Of a stretch of DNA of 61,894 nucleotides, positions 1 through 7,829 are shown one piece after another. The notes beneath the pieces were generated by a model. That model was not told the origin of the DNA. It made no database searches and worked only from the letters and a program-made list of their open reading frames with translations. Location of the stretch: the NCBI GenBank assembly GCA_017454105.1, contig JAFTDR010000289.1, positions 1 to 61,894 of the forward strand, given 5' to 3'. Every line of letters begins with the position of its first letter. Within the stretch, counting starts at the first letter, position 1. Source of the stretch: Desulfovibrionaceae bacterium (GTDB lineage Bacteria; Desulfobacterota; Desulfovibrionia; Desulfovibrionales; Desulfovibrionaceae). A program made the translations under genes and the position numbers.

Positions 1-131
1 TCACGGGTCAACGGTACTTTGCGGTTTTCAGAGTGCAAGACTTGAAGATTGAGACCATAAAGCCCGCATTCCATCGTAGGAGAAAAATCCTAGTGCCCCC
101 CTGAAAGGTGCATTCTACCGTAGGGCTGTGA

Positions 132-665
132 GCGGATACAACTATTGATGATGTCAAAGTTGCCCATGGTTATGGGATTGCAAAAGGAAATCAAATTCAA
201 TACGAAGGCCATTTTGTCGATGGAAAAATGGATGGATTTGGTACAATAACACTTAAACTTGGATCTGATGATGAAGTCTACTGGAAAAATCAAGGCCAAG
301 GTAAAGTCGTAAACGGAGTTTTTTATTTACAGGGTTGTTTTAAAGACAATAAACTTGTTCTTGAATGTGATGACAGCAAACAATGTTCTGACGAAGCAGA
401 TGAAGAAATACTTGAGGAAGAAGAAATGCAAGAAGAAAATAAAAAATCTAAAATTAAAGAAATTGATCTTAAAGAATATTCCCCTAAAAATACATACCGA
501 GAGACACTTCTCAAACGTTTGCAAAAAAAAATCCTCTTTCGCTCAAAAGCCCGTACGCTACCGACAAACAAAGCATCGACACCGAAGGACACCCCCCAAT
601 CGCCGATGCGAGACGATTCGCAGGCCTCTTCCTTGTTTTCCATCCCTCCAAGACAGGGTCGCTAA
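132..665 (+). pseudogene. MORN-repeat protein fragment, 5'-truncated
   Basis: The frame is open from just after a TGA at 129-131. It reads a MORN-type unit (YEGHFVDGKMDGFGTI) followed by an acidic, Glu-rich and then Lys-rich tail. MORN repeats are usually tandem, and here only about one and a half remain. The frame is shut by a stop immediately upstream and no good ribosome site precedes the first ATG (228), so I infer that the 5' end was lost at a recombination junction near position 130. Imperfect copies of GCATTCCATCGTAGG occur at about 66 and 110, at that junction. Whether the remnant is expressed is unknown. Confidence 0.45.
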
Positions 666-741
666 CGGCAATATTCGGCAGAGCATTGCATCCACACACG
701 TGCAACAGCAGATCCTTTGCTGACCAGCGTATGAGCCCCTT

Positions 742-1659
742 TTACTCTGAAAACGTCAGGCTCTCCTGGGGAATACCACACCCATCTTCAAGAATCTTTT
801 GCATAGTCCGGACTGTGTCTGGGTCAAACCAAGAAAAGAATAGGGGGGTTGGGCTTTGTCGCTGCGCTTTGGCGTTTTTCCGCGGGGGCTTTAAGAGCAT
901 AGCGCGATAGGCTTCGACAAAGGGTGCCATGCGGGACAGCGTAAAATGCGCACACACTTCCTCGAAGATCCCAAGTCCCTCGCTGTCGAGGTCGCCAAAG
1001 TAGAGAAAGGTGTTTTCGCTGCAATCCAGATGGCTTTCCGCGTTCAGGTCGAATTCCCGGAAGCTTGCGTGGATACGCTTGCCTCCACCATAGACAAGGC
1101 TGTCAATTGTGCGACCAAGAATCTCCCCACTGGTCTGCAGGGCACGGCGTATGCTGTAAAACGTATCCTTGTTCTCAATGATCAACACCGTCTGAGGAGT
1201 TTTTCGCGTCCTTGAGTAAAAGCCGAAGGGTTCCACGGTCTCGTAGAAATTGAGAAAGCTGGGATCGATTTTGCAGTGATGCAGCACGGTTTTGCCTGCA
1301 CTCCGCGCAAGAAATTTCTCATCAGCCCAAATCTGATAGCTCCGTTCGTTGCAGGAAACCCGGACGTTCAGCCAGGGAAGGTGGTCGATCAAAAAACGGC
1401 TCAGAGCAAGGATATGCTTACGTTCCCTGCTATAGGTGGCAAGATGTGCTCGGTAGTAGTCGAGACGGATGTGGGAATCCAAGGTGTAGTTGATTTCATG
1501 CAACAATTCCTCGTTGTCCTGGGATGCCTCAACCACATGGAACGAAAGCGGCAGTGATGGCGTCTTGCCGTTGGCTTTTGCGCTTTTGACCGGAATGATC
1601 GCGTGCGTTTGACAAAGACCATCAATATATTGGTACTGCTCGCTGTATGGTGCAGGCAA
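742..1659 (-). CDS. JetD/DUF2220-like TOPRIM-fold nuclease, orphan
   Basis: The C-terminal half has the pattern of the JetD C-terminal (DUF2220) family: LIIENKDTF, then VYGGGKRI, then LYFGDLDSEGLGI. This corresponds to the Glu and the GDxD-x-G acidic cluster of a TOPRIM-like metal nuclease. In Wadjet systems JetD cleaves DNA loaded by a JetABC condensin, but no jetA, jetB or jetC lies on the upstream side in this window. At 305 aa it is shorter than a typical JetD of about 390 aa, and a TGA two codons before the TTG start blocks any longer N-terminus. It may therefore be 5'-truncated or an orphan relative. Family assignment is by motif recall only. Confidence 0.55.
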   Translation of the reverse strand: MPAPYSEQYQYIDGLCQTHAIIPVKSAKANGKTPSLPLSFHVVEASQDNEELLHEINYTLDSHIRLDYYRAHLATYSRERKHILALSRFLIDHLPWLNVRVSCNERSYQIWADEKFLARSAGKTVLHHCKIDPSFLNFYETVEPFGFYSRTRKTPQTVLIIENKDTFYSIRRALQTSGEILGRTIDSLVYGGGKRIHASFREFDLNAESHLDCSENTFLYFGDLDSEGLGIFEEVCAHFTLSRMAPFVEAYRAMLLKPPRKNAKAQRQSPTPLFFSWFDPDTVRTMQKILEDGCGIPQESLTFSE

Positions 1660-2218
1660 GCGTCACCCCTAAAACCCTAGGAAAATCAAGGCTTTCAGGC
1701 CAATTATATGTGCCGGATACGTGCTTTTCGGCGTTTTTATGTGCCTGAATATGTGCCTGGCGATCCCCAATCCCTACCTCAAATCCCCCCGACAATTTCT
1801 TCCACTTCCCCCTCCCTCAATTTCTCCTCTGGCCGCTCTGGCCTTCAATCCCCCGATATACCGTCCCGTCTTTTGGCATGTGCCCACCCAGTCAAGGTAT
1901 ACTTCCAGCAAAAAATCCCCCTCGCTTTGCCCATGGATCATATAGAGACAGGATTGATGTTTCGTTGAGCAAGAGAGAGTAGCGGTAGACGCAAGGTTTG
2001 CGGTGTATTGATGCTCGTTTTTGCTCAACTCGCGAGGAATCACGGTGTGCTGTGATGAGAACGGCGGGTTTTCTGTTGGCTGAGCATATCAGGGGGATTT
2101 TTTTGATTGCGGAACCTTCAAATAATAAGTATCATGGTGTGTTCAATATCTCATGTAATAAGGCTCTGTTGCATGTGACACGGCGTAAAGACACGTTAAA
2201 TTGGATGTGGGGGCGGCT
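1660..2218. other. Stretch without a recognisable gene
   Basis: About 560 bases with no convincing coding frame. The segment 1708-1760 carries ATGTGCC three times. The open frame at 1774-2043 on the minus strand is of low complexity and has no ribosome site. I see no tRNA or clear attachment core. It may be remnant DNA from mosaic exchange. Confidence 0.4.
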
Positions 2219-2605
2219 ATGGCTTCCCCAAATATGACAAAGCTCACGGCTATGGTGCACTACATCATAGCGTCGGTTCCGGCGGAACAGGCCAGCGAGC
2301 TTTCCCATGACTACACTTGGCTCGAGACCGCGGAGACTGCTATGGAAAAGTCGCAACTCGATTTCTACAAAGAAGTTCAATCGGAACTTTTAAAAAACTA
2401 CGCCAACCAAATTATTGCAGTTAAAGATGGCGTGTGTTTAGGCTCATATAAAACACGTGTTGATGCTCTGAGAGACATGGAATCCCGAGGCTTTAAAAAT
2501 GGAACATATCTAATCATATTATGCACGCCAGGAGAAAAAGAGTACACGACATTTTTTGCCAACAGTTGGCTTTTTGCATCGAGAGCGGTAGCTCATGGTT
2601 GTTAA
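2219..2605 (+). CDS. Hypothetical protein with DUF5678-like C-terminal half
   Basis: A protein of about 128 aa. The C-terminal half (KYA-like NYANQIIAVKDGVCLGSYKT, then a ...LIILCTPGEKEY strand) resembles the small DUF5678 fold, in which a 'keeps its value / key' beta-alpha unit of about 60 aa ends in a hydrophobic strand. The start at the ATG after GGGGGCGGCT is chosen for its purine-rich leader and is uncertain. Its 3' part is duplicated almost exactly 1178 bp downstream (3567-3785). Function unknown. Confidence 0.5.
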   Translation: MASPNMTKLTAMVHYIIASVPAEQASELSHDYTWLETAETAMEKSQLDFYKEVQSELLKNYANQIIAVKDGVCLGSYKTRVDALRDMESRGFKNGTYLIILCTPGEKEYTTFFANSWLFASRAVAHGC

Positions 2606-2607
2606 AA
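2389..2607 (+). repeat. 219-bp direct repeat, copy 1
   Basis: Matches 3567-3785 at 216 of 219 positions, with a constant offset of 1178 bp; the three differences are transitions. This copy is the 3' end of an intact gene. Between the copies sit a Panacea-domain gene and a small membrane-protein gene, so the pair looks like the scar of an insertion or duplication that brought in the cassette. Confidence 0.9.
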
Positions 2608-2669
2608 TAAAGGAAAGGTTGGCTCGAGACCACATTTGAAAACCATCCGTTTGTCAGGGAGTTCCGTTA

Positions 2670-3173
2670 ATGGAAAAAGCCTTAGCGGTTGCCAATGCTT
2701 TCATTGAGAGAGGGGTAGCCCACAAAAATCCTCCGACTCAAATGAAGCTACAAAAACTGATGTATTTTGCTCATGGCTGGCACCTTGCGCTCTATGATAC
2801 CCCGCTAGTTGATCAGCCGTTTTACGCGTGGCAGTATGGACCGGTTATTCCCTCGGTGTACCATGAGTTTAAGATGTTCGGTACTCTTGGCATAGATAGA
2901 ATGGGGTTAGAATACGTCGGAACCGAAAAGGGGGTTCTCTGGTTTTCGCCTCAAATTGAGCCTGAAAAGGCTATAGAAAATGCCCTGATTGATCGAATAT
3001 GGGAGGTTTATGGCATCTATTCTGGAACGCAGCTTTCCAAGATAACTCATCTCGATGATTCTCCATGGAAAAAAGTGCGAGATGAAAATCTTGGTGTGCG
3101 AGACATTATTATTCCGGATGACCTTATAAGGGATTATTTTAAGGAAATAAGGCGACAACACCATGCCCAATGA
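2670..3173 (+). CDS. Panacea-domain (DUF4065, SocA-like) antitoxin-like protein
   Basis: 167 aa with the Panacea/DUF4065 core: MKLQKLMYFAHGWHLALYD, then FYAWQYGPVIPSVYHEFK. These are the two most conserved blocks of the family. In other bacteria Panacea proteins act as antitoxins for many unrelated toxins, including small membrane-active ones, usually encoded beside them. Here the next gene overlaps the last 11 bases and encodes a two-helix membrane protein, which fits an antitoxin-toxin pair. A purine-rich GGGAG precedes the ATG. The pair sits between two 219-bp direct repeats. Antitoxin activity is an inference from family and context. Confidence 0.75.
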   Translation: MEKALAVANAFIERGVAHKNPPTQMKLQKLMYFAHGWHLALYDTPLVDQPFYAWQYGPVIPSVYHEFKMFGTLGIDRMGLEYVGTEKGVLWFSPQIEPEKAIENALIDRIWEVYGIYSGTQLSKITHLDDSPWKKVRDENLGVRDIIIPDDLIRDYFKEIRRQHHAQ

Positions 3174-3555
3174 GATCCCCGAAGTCTGCAAAACTCTAAA
3201 TCTCGACAGCAGTGACAGAACAGACCTCGATACCGAAGAGATATCAAAAAAACATGCATATAATGAGATTAGCTATTCGAAACAAAAGCATGAAGAAGAT
3301 CTATTAAATAGCAGACAGATTAGAATACAGCGGAAAGATTATGCCGAAAAAATATTTTATCTCATCTGTGTATGGCTTGCAGCTGTGGTATTGATTGTGT
3401 GGCAATCCGGGAGACGCTATCTTTGGCTCTCAGACGCCGTTCTGATTACGCTCATCACAACCACTACGGCTACCATCATTGGGCTGATGGTGATTGTGTG
3501 TAACTACATATTTCCGCGTCACGTCAAAGCTCAGCCGCCGATAAAGAAAGAATAG
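3163..3555 (+). CDS. Small two-helix membrane protein, candidate toxin partner of the Panacea gene
   Basis: 130 aa. The first 60 residues are polar. Two hydrophobic helices follow: one around IFYLICVWLAAVVLIVW (about residues 66-82) and one around TLITTTTATIIGLMVIVCN (about residues 96-114). A short basic tail ends the protein. The start overlaps the upstream Panacea gene by 11 bases, so translation is probably coupled. I do not recognise a named family. A membrane-depolarising toxin is the simplest guess given the partner, but the sequence alone does not show toxicity. Confidence 0.6.
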   Translation: MPNEIPEVCKTLNLDSSDRTDLDTEEISKKHAYNEISYSKQKHEEDLLNSRQIRIQRKDYAEKIFYLICVWLAAVVLIVWQSGRRYLWLSDAVLITLITTTTATIIGLMVIVCNYIFPRHVKAQPPIKKE

Positions 3556-3567
3556 ATCCCGCGCCCT

Positions 3568-3783
3568 TTAAAAAACTACGCCAACCAAATTATTGCAGTT
3601 AAAGATGGCGTGTGTTTGGGCTCATATAAAACGCGTGTTGATGCTCTGAAAGACATGGAATCCCGAGGCTTTAAAAATGGAACATATCTAATCATATTAT
3701 GCACGCCAGGAGAAAAAGAGTACACGACATTTTTTGCCAACAGTTGGCTTTTTGCATCGAGAGCGGTAGCTCATGGTTGTTAA
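3568..3783 (+). pseudogene. Truncated copy of the DUF5678-like gene (219-bp direct repeat, copy 2)
   Basis: Repeat copy 2 (3567-3785) carries the last 72 codons of the gene at 2219-2605, with the same stop codon, but no start region. It begins 11 bases after the stop of the membrane-protein gene. It is most simply the displaced original 3' end, or a duplicated one, left when the cassette was inserted. Confidence 0.75.
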
Positions 3784-3854
3784 AAAATTTAATTCCGCAT
3801 TAGTTTGGTTTAGGAATCAATTTCCACAATGGAATAGACCGGTAGGAGAGTACG

Positions 3855-4019
3855 ATGCGAAAAATACCAACATTGTTTTTCGCCTTTATTTTTGCCCTTA
3901 GCTCGATGTTTTCCCTTGTCCCCAGAGACGAACAGCGTCCTGTAAGCAAGACATATACACCTGGGCTTGGGAAACATTTTGAGGCTGTATGGCGATATAT
4001 AGGCGGTGCATTGGACTAA
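3855..4019 (+). CDS. 54-aa secreted or membrane-anchored small protein
   Basis: The ATG follows TAGGAGAG by five bases. The N-terminus is a classical signal sequence: basic MRK, then the hydrophobic core PTLFFAFIFALSSMFSLV, then a polar tail of about 33 aa (RDEQRPVSKTYTPGLGK...) with no cysteine that would suggest a lipoprotein. Family unknown. It fills most of the gap between the repeat and the ImmA-like gene. Confidence 0.5.
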   Translation: MRKIPTLFFAFIFALSSMFSLVPRDEQRPVSKTYTPGLGKHFEAVWRYIGGALD

Positions 4020-4113
4020 GTGATCACATCTGCTTCTCATTTTCCAGCTCCTCCCACGAGGTTGTGTTGAGATGTGAGACACCAAACGCTCCCGATATCA
4101 AAGGAGTCTTGTG

Positions 4114-4557
4114 ATGACACCTGTAGACGCGGCAAATCAAGTTTTGGGGCAATTCTGGGATTTATGTCTTCCTGTGGATCCCATTGCCATTGCAGGTGGC
4201 TTAGGGATTAAGGTGTACTACTCCAACGATTTAAAAGAACTGTCAGGCTTTTACGATGACGAAGAAAAAGAGATTCTTATTCATCCGAATGAATCTTCGC
4301 AGCGTCAACGATTTTCAATTGCCCATGAGCTGGGGCACTGCGTTTTGGGGCATGGCACTAGCCCTCGGAAAAAGCATTCTCCTGCCGAGTTCAAAGAAAG
4401 AGCCGCAAATATTTTCGCTGCGTCTCTGCTTATGCCAGCTATTACAGTTCGTACACTTGTTGAACAACGCGGCATGATGTTTTCTGAACTATGCAGAACA
4501 TTTGATGTGTCTGAGCAAGCAATGGCTATCCGCCTATCGGAGCTTGGGATTATATGA
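4114..4557 (+). CDS. ImmA/IrrE-type metallopeptidase
   Basis: 147 aa. The zinc site is HELGH in the context RQRFSIAHELGHCVLGH, followed by the conserved AANIFAASLLMP block with the third ligand Glu region (FKERAANIF). This is the ImmA/IrrE (DUF955) family, whose members cleave or activate repressors of phages and mobile elements or serve as toxin-antitoxin partners. The ATG at 4114 is preferred over the GTG at 4111 because it lies seven bases after GGAG. It overlaps the following membrane-protein gene by four bases (ATGA). No intact XRE partner adjoins it; the nearest XRE gene (about 8.2 kb) is broken. Confidence 0.85.
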   Translation: MTPVDAANQVLGQFWDLCLPVDPIAIAGGLGIKVYYSNDLKELSGFYDDEEKEILIHPNESSQRQRFSIAHELGHCVLGHGTSPRKKHSPAEFKERAANIFAASLLMPAITVRTLVEQRGMMFSELCRTFDVSEQAMAIRLSELGII

Positions 4558-4934
4558 GTAAACCCAAAAAGACTGGAAATGCACTGTCTGCTACGTCAAA
4601 CAATCAGAAGACAGTAACGTCAGAGTGGTTTAACGATCGAATGAAACATTCTGCGCAAATTCGCTGCTACAAGAAGTATGCCTTTGTTAGTGCAATGATC
4701 GTTATTTTCTTGATGTATTTCAGCTTTTTTGCTCTCTTACTTGTTGTTATTTTTTTTCCGGAATACAGAAAAATATTAGAAAACCATCGCCATTTTTTAG
4801 GTATCCTTCTGGGGCTTCTTATTGTGCCATCGGCCTTAACTTGGGGAGTTGTAAGATCTGTCTTTAAGTCTGACTCAGAGACAACTGCAGATGTACTAAA
4901 GGCGGCATCTTCCACGCATCCTTTTTTTAACTAA
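4554..4934 (+). CDS. Two-helix membrane protein coupled to the ImmA-like gene
   Basis: 126 aa with a polar N-terminus (about 40 aa) and two membrane helices: FVSAMIVIFLMYFSFFALLL, and FLGILLGLLIVPSALTWGVV. It ends in a Ser/Thr-rich tail. The ATGA overlap with the upstream peptidase gene indicates translational coupling. Family not recognised. The design, a soluble regulator followed by a membrane protein of about 130 aa, repeats that of the Panacea cassette just upstream. An intrinsic terminator follows. Confidence 0.65.
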   Translation: MSKPKKTGNALSATSNNQKTVTSEWFNDRMKHSAQIRCYKKYAFVSAMIVIFLMYFSFFALLLVVIFFPEYRKILENHRHFLGILLGLLIVPSALTWGVVRSVFKSDSETTADVLKAASSTHPFFN

Positions 4935-4980
4935 TCAATATCAATGCCGTGTGCGGCAAGTAAGAGCTGCTTCTCAATTT

Positions 4981-5011
4981 CCAGCCCCTCTCCCACGAGG
5001 GGCTTTTTTTG
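4981..5011 (+). terminator. Intrinsic terminator after the ImmA/membrane-protein operon
   Basis: CAGCCCCTC-TCCCAC-GAGGGGCTTTTTTT: a GC-rich stem followed by seven T. The sequence beyond it (TTGCCTATGGTCATGCCCAGGCAGC) is repeated after the terminator at 7438, so a module of about 56 bp is shared. A degenerate copy without a good stem lies at 4031-4061. Confidence 0.85.
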
Positions 5012-5085
5012 TTGCCTATGGTCATGCCCAGGCAGCTAAGGTATGCCCCGGCTTCCTCCCCATGAGCTTTGCCACATTTTATGAG

Positions 5086-5113
5086 TTGATTTTCCCTATG
5101 TTTCTCTTATAAT
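5086..5113 (+). promoter_or_regulatory. Sigma70-like promoter for the 5134 gene
   Basis: TTGATT, 16-bp spacer, TATAAT. The predicted start lies about 14 bases before the ATG at 5134, which has GGAGG seven bases upstream. Confidence 0.6.
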
Positions 5114-5133
5114 ACTTGGCTCGGAGGTGCGCT

Positions 5134-6186
5134 ATGACGGTTAGCGATTCCGCCACGCTACTCGCCGCTCTCACGGCAATTGAATTTGGAAAGGCCAAAA
5201 TCGAGGACATCGAATTCACGAGAGATTTTGATCTCTGCGTTAAAATGCGTGGAAGCCAATGGGACGGAGAGGTCGACTATAAGGCTGCTGAATACATTAT
5301 AAGGCTGCAGAAAGCATTTTTGGCAGCGTACAACTCAGCAAGCGGGCAAACTCCATTGCGTTACAATCGGCAGCCGATGGAGAATCTTCGAGTCAAGGTG
5401 ACAATCCGTAAGGGCTGCGAGGAGCTTTTAGCCTCTCTCAAGGAGATCGTTATGGCTTTACCACCAGACTACCAAGTGGGAGCCGTTATCGCCATTGCCT
5501 TGATAGGATTTGGTGCGAAGCTGGTACGGGACTGGCATTCTGACGGCTTAGATGCACAAACGAAAAAAAATGCCATTGATGCGGCTAAAGAAGTCATTGG
5601 CGATGCGACAGACGTTATAAAGAAAAGCATTGATGCCCACGCCGAAACGATTCAACATGCAATAGCAAGCAATAAGGAGAAACCTCATCTCTCTTATCTT
5701 TCATCCAAAATGAAAGAGGGCGACACAATGCAGATCAACGACGGACAGGAATATAGTAGAGCTGAAGCGCAATCTCTATTTCTATCTACAGTAGTACCTG
5801 AAGAAATTGAAATGCAAATCGATGAATATTGCATTGATAGAGACTATGAACTCATCGCTATTGATCGAATCGCAGACAAAGTAACCGTGCGGGTTGACGG
5901 GAAAAAACGATTATTTTCTCTTGAACGTCTTCCTGATGAAGATAGAAATACTATCGCGAAAGAATTTGCACGTGCAAAAATAGACAGGCAACATTGTCCG
6001 CCTACAGCGATACAACTTACAGCCTGTTTCAAGGGTGGAGTTTTTACGGGTGGTTACGTTGACGGCATTGGCGCTAGGCGAGAGAATTCACACATATTCG
6101 AGCAAGCGAGGCAGCTTTCCATCACGACCGCTGAAGAAGACTACGAACGTGCTATATCTCGCATGGAGATCAGAAGGGATGGCTAG
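5134..6186 (+). CDS. Hypothetical protein with one central membrane segment
   Basis: 350 aa from the ATG after CGGAGG; a TTG 18 bases upstream is less likely. Residues about 1-100 look like a small globular domain. One membrane segment follows (YQVGAVIAIALIGFGAKLV), then a helical linker, then a C-terminal domain of about 150 aa from MQINDGQEYSRAEAQ onward. That layout suggests a membrane-tethered sensor or effector. I do not recognise the family. It has its own promoter and sits alone between two terminator modules, among cassettes that look like defence or toxin-antitoxin genes. Confidence 0.55.
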   Translation: MTVSDSATLLAALTAIEFGKAKIEDIEFTRDFDLCVKMRGSQWDGEVDYKAAEYIIRLQKAFLAAYNSASGQTPLRYNRQPMENLRVKVTIRKGCEELLASLKEIVMALPPDYQVGAVIAIALIGFGAKLVRDWHSDGLDAQTKKNAIDAAKEVIGDATDVIKKSIDAHAETIQHAIASNKEKPHLSYLSSKMKEGDTMQINDGQEYSRAEAQSLFLSTVVPEEIEMQIDEYCIDRDYELIAIDRIADKVTVRVDGKKRLFSLERLPDEDRNTIAKEFARAKIDRQHCPPTAIQLTACFKGGVFTGGYVDGIGARRENSHIFEQARQLSITTAEEDYERAISRMEIRRDG

Positions 6187-6257
6187 TGTCACATTTCATT
6201 CATATTCTAGAAAATAGAAACGTATAACTCGCACCTTAGCCCTAGGGCGGATGCGGG

Positions 6258-6539
6258 TTGCTATCTAGGAGGATGGCTATAACCCAATTGCCCTATGATT
6301 CTCTGGAAAGGGAAGAGTTCATCTCTGCCAGCGAGTACCAACAGCGACGGCGAATGAAAGAAATCGACGTAAGCACTACGCGCATCGCCCCCCCGGATTT
6401 TGAGAGAAATAAGGATGGGGGCTTTATGGTAAAGTTGCCCGTACCGCGTTACCGTCAATCGGAATTTCCTCTGATAGAAGGGCACCGTATGGCCAACGGA
6501 GAGAGCTTGCGTGAAGCAATCTATACAAGTCTTCTTTAA
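6258..6539 (+). CDS. Small hypothetical protein
   Basis: About 88-93 aa, charged, with no membrane segment. AGGAGG at 6267-6272 directly abuts the ATG at 6273, which is too close to work well. The TTG at 6258 would give a slightly longer product, so the start is unsettled. The sequence (FERNKDGGFMVKLPVPRY, then ANGESLREAIYTSLL) matches nothing I know. Confidence 0.4.
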   Translation: MLSRRMAITQLPYDSLEREEFISASEYQQRRRMKEIDVSTTRIAPPDFERNKDGGFMVKLPVPRYRQSEFPLIEGHRMANGESLREAIYTSLL

Positions 6540-6801
6540 TTGATATGCGCAGGGCTAAAAAACAGTTCAAAAAGGTGTACCTTCTAAAAATAGGGCAGTT
6601 TTTCCTCCGAAAGAGGTAACTATAGATGGATTCACCATGCCAATAGGCTGGAATTTCGGGTAGTTCCAGGCTCTAGCCCTGACACCGTCATCGCTCCGGT
6701 TTTGGCAGTATTTCCTCGCTTTGTCCGCTTGGGATACAATCCATAACAAAATTTTCTTGCGACGATGTAGTCGTTTGATGCACATAAAAAAGGAGCTAAT
6801 C

Positions 6802-6996
6802 ATGCCTGCTATCGTGCAGCGTATGGTGAGGAACTTGCCGTATTTAATTTTTCCTAAGCCATCCAAAGAAATTAGGGATGTGATGGAAAAAGAGGTTGAG
6901 AATCTAAGCCCAGAAGAAGCTTCGAGAAGAGATTTTGCGCAAGTTGGGGAAGATCTTAGATTTGCCATAAAGAGCGCCAACCGTAGGGTTCAGTAA
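6802..6996 (+). CDS. 64-aa hypothetical protein upstream of a DUF2335-like gene
   Basis: The ATG is well placed after AAAAAAGGAGCTAATC. The short protein begins with MPAIVQRMVRNLPYLIF and has an acidic middle (VMEKEVENLSPEEASRRD). Its stop codon overlaps the start of the next gene (TAATG), so the two are probably co-translated. Function unknown; it could be the soluble partner of the membrane protein that follows. Confidence 0.55.
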   Translation: MPAIVQRMVRNLPYLIFPKPSKEIRDVMEKEVENLSPEEASRRDFAQVGEDLRFAIKSANRRVQ

Positions 6997-7406
6997 TGGG
7001 TAAAAATAAACGCAAGAAACCCTACTTGCCTTCGCAGCACAAGCCACAGACTTCAGCAGAGGTTAAGCTTTCAGCGACAAAAGCCACTGTTTCAGTAAGC
7101 CCTATTCCTTCAGCTGAAGAGCTCGCTTCGTATGATAAAATACGGCCTGGTCTTTTGGAGTTGATAATTAATGATTGGCAAGAAAACTCTAAATGTCGTC
7201 GGACTACTACCGAAAAGGGAATGAGGGCAAAAGAAAGGGCTCTATTCCTTGACTCCGTAAAAACCGCTGCTGTTGTGTTCTTCATGCTTGGCTTGCTGAG
7301 TTTAGCTGCATACCTCGCGTTCAATGGAGAGTATGAATTGGCATCAGCGGTAGTTCTTTCTCCATTGCTGATAGGAATAATTGATGCGCTGAAACAAAAT
7401 CATTAA
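6996..7406 (+). CDS. DUF2335-like membrane protein
   Basis: 136 aa. Polar basic N-terminus, then SAEELASYDKIRPGLLELII, then a charged helix with RAKERAL, then two membrane helices (AAVVFFMLGLLSLAAYLAF, and LASAVVLSPLLIGIIDAL). The block 'eLa.Y..i.PG....ii' followed by two helices is the DUF2335 pattern. DUF2335 proteins are small predicted membrane proteins often found near mobile elements; their role is unclear. It is followed by the second shared terminator module and is the third soluble-plus-membrane gene pair in this flank. Confidence 0.6.
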   Translation: MGKNKRKKPYLPSQHKPQTSAEVKLSATKATVSVSPIPSAEELASYDKIRPGLLELIINDWQENSKCRRTTTEKGMRAKERALFLDSVKTAAVVFFMLGLLSLAAYLAFNGEYELASAVVLSPLLIGIIDALKQNH

Positions 7407-7437
7407 TTTTTATTTCTCTCTATCAGCTTGTCAAAGA

Positions 7438-7466
7438 CCAGCCCCTCCCCCCGAGGGGCTTTTTAT
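7438..7466 (+). terminator. Intrinsic terminator after the DUF2335-like gene
   Basis: CAGCCCCTCCCCCCGAGGGGCTTTTT, closely matching the terminator at 4981. The next 25 bases (TTGCCTGTGGGCATGCCCAGGCAGC) are also shared with that site. Confidence 0.85.
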
Positions 7467-7595
7467 TGCCTGTGGGCATGCCCAGGCAGCCTGCTTCAGG
7501 ATTGACCACATCTTGGGAGTCGCGTACTCTGGATGTGCCAAGATAGTTGCAAGTGGATGTGGTTCAGATTTGACAATCTCTCCGCCATGTGGCAT

Positions 7596-7629
7596 AAAAA
7601 AAGAAGCCCCAGTTCGCGGCTAGGGCTTC
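7596..7629 (-). terminator. Terminator of the 26-aa hydrophobic peptide transcript
   Basis: On the minus strand GAAGCCC pairs with GGGCTTC across a 13-nt loop and is followed by seven T. It lies about 50 bases after the peptide stop codon, giving a predicted transcript of roughly 195 nt from about 7790. Confidence 0.8.
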
Positions 7630-7636
7630 CATCGAG

Positions 7637-7666
7637 TTGACCTCCGAGATGATTCCCTTTTATGAA
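7637..7666 (+). promoter_or_regulatory. Putative promoter for an antisense RNA
   Basis: TTGACC (7637-7642), 18-bp spacer, TATGAA (7661-7666) on the plus strand. It would start an RNA near 7673, running antisense through the whole small open reading frame and its leader to the plus-strand terminator at 7845-7872. Confidence 0.45.
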
Positions 7667-7679
7667 GGGGATTTAAGGG

Positions 7680-7760
7680 TTAGAGAAAGAATTTTATGAT
7701 TATTGCTGCGAGTACACCTGCTAGTGTACTTGCAAACACTTGAAGCAAAAACTGCTTCAT
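7680..7760 (-). CDS. 26-aa hydrophobic peptide, candidate type I toxin
   Basis: The ATG follows AAAGGAGGCAGCTT, an excellent ribosome site. The peptide starts MKQFLLQVFASTLAG, continues with VLAAIII and ends KFFL. It forms a single membrane helix with one Lys at each end, the size and character of type I toxins such as the Fst, Ldr, TisB or AapA peptides. The gene has its own strong promoter, a sequestered ribosome site, a two-codon upstream frame (ATG AGT TGA, minus strand of 7781-7789), fold-back arms and its own terminator. A convergent antisense promoter and terminator cover it. I cannot place the peptide in a named toxin family. Confidence 0.7.
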   Translation of the reverse strand: MKQFLLQVFASTLAGVLAAIIIKFFL

Positions 7761-7796
7761 AAGCTGCCTCCTTTAGGAGGTCAACTCATGATTTTA

Positions 7797-7825
7797 TGTA
7801 TACGTTAAAAATACGATAAAGTCAA
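7797..7825 (-). promoter_or_regulatory. Strong sigma70-like promoter of the 26-aa peptide gene
   Basis: On the minus strand: TTGACT (7825-7820), exactly 17 bp, TATACA (7802-7797). Predicted start near 7790, about 30 bases before the ATG and at the tip of the 5' fold-back arm. Confidence 0.75.
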
Positions 7826-7829
7826 GTAT

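Larger units (their letters stand above)
7634..7787. promoter_or_regulatory. 12-bp inverted repeat arms flanking the small toxin-like gene
   Basis: GAGTTGACCTCC at 7634-7645 is exactly complementary to GGAGGTCAACTC at 7776-7787. In the minus-strand transcript the second arm lies at the extreme 5' end and the first near the 3' end, so the two ends of the RNA can pair. The 5' arm also contains CCTCC, which can instead pair with the ribosome site GGAGG four bases downstream. Two mutually exclusive folds like this are typical of type I toxin mRNAs. Confidence 0.7.

Noticed and set aside
1774..2043. 89-codon minus-strand frame
   Set aside because: Low-complexity Gly/Arg end and no leader; likely chance.
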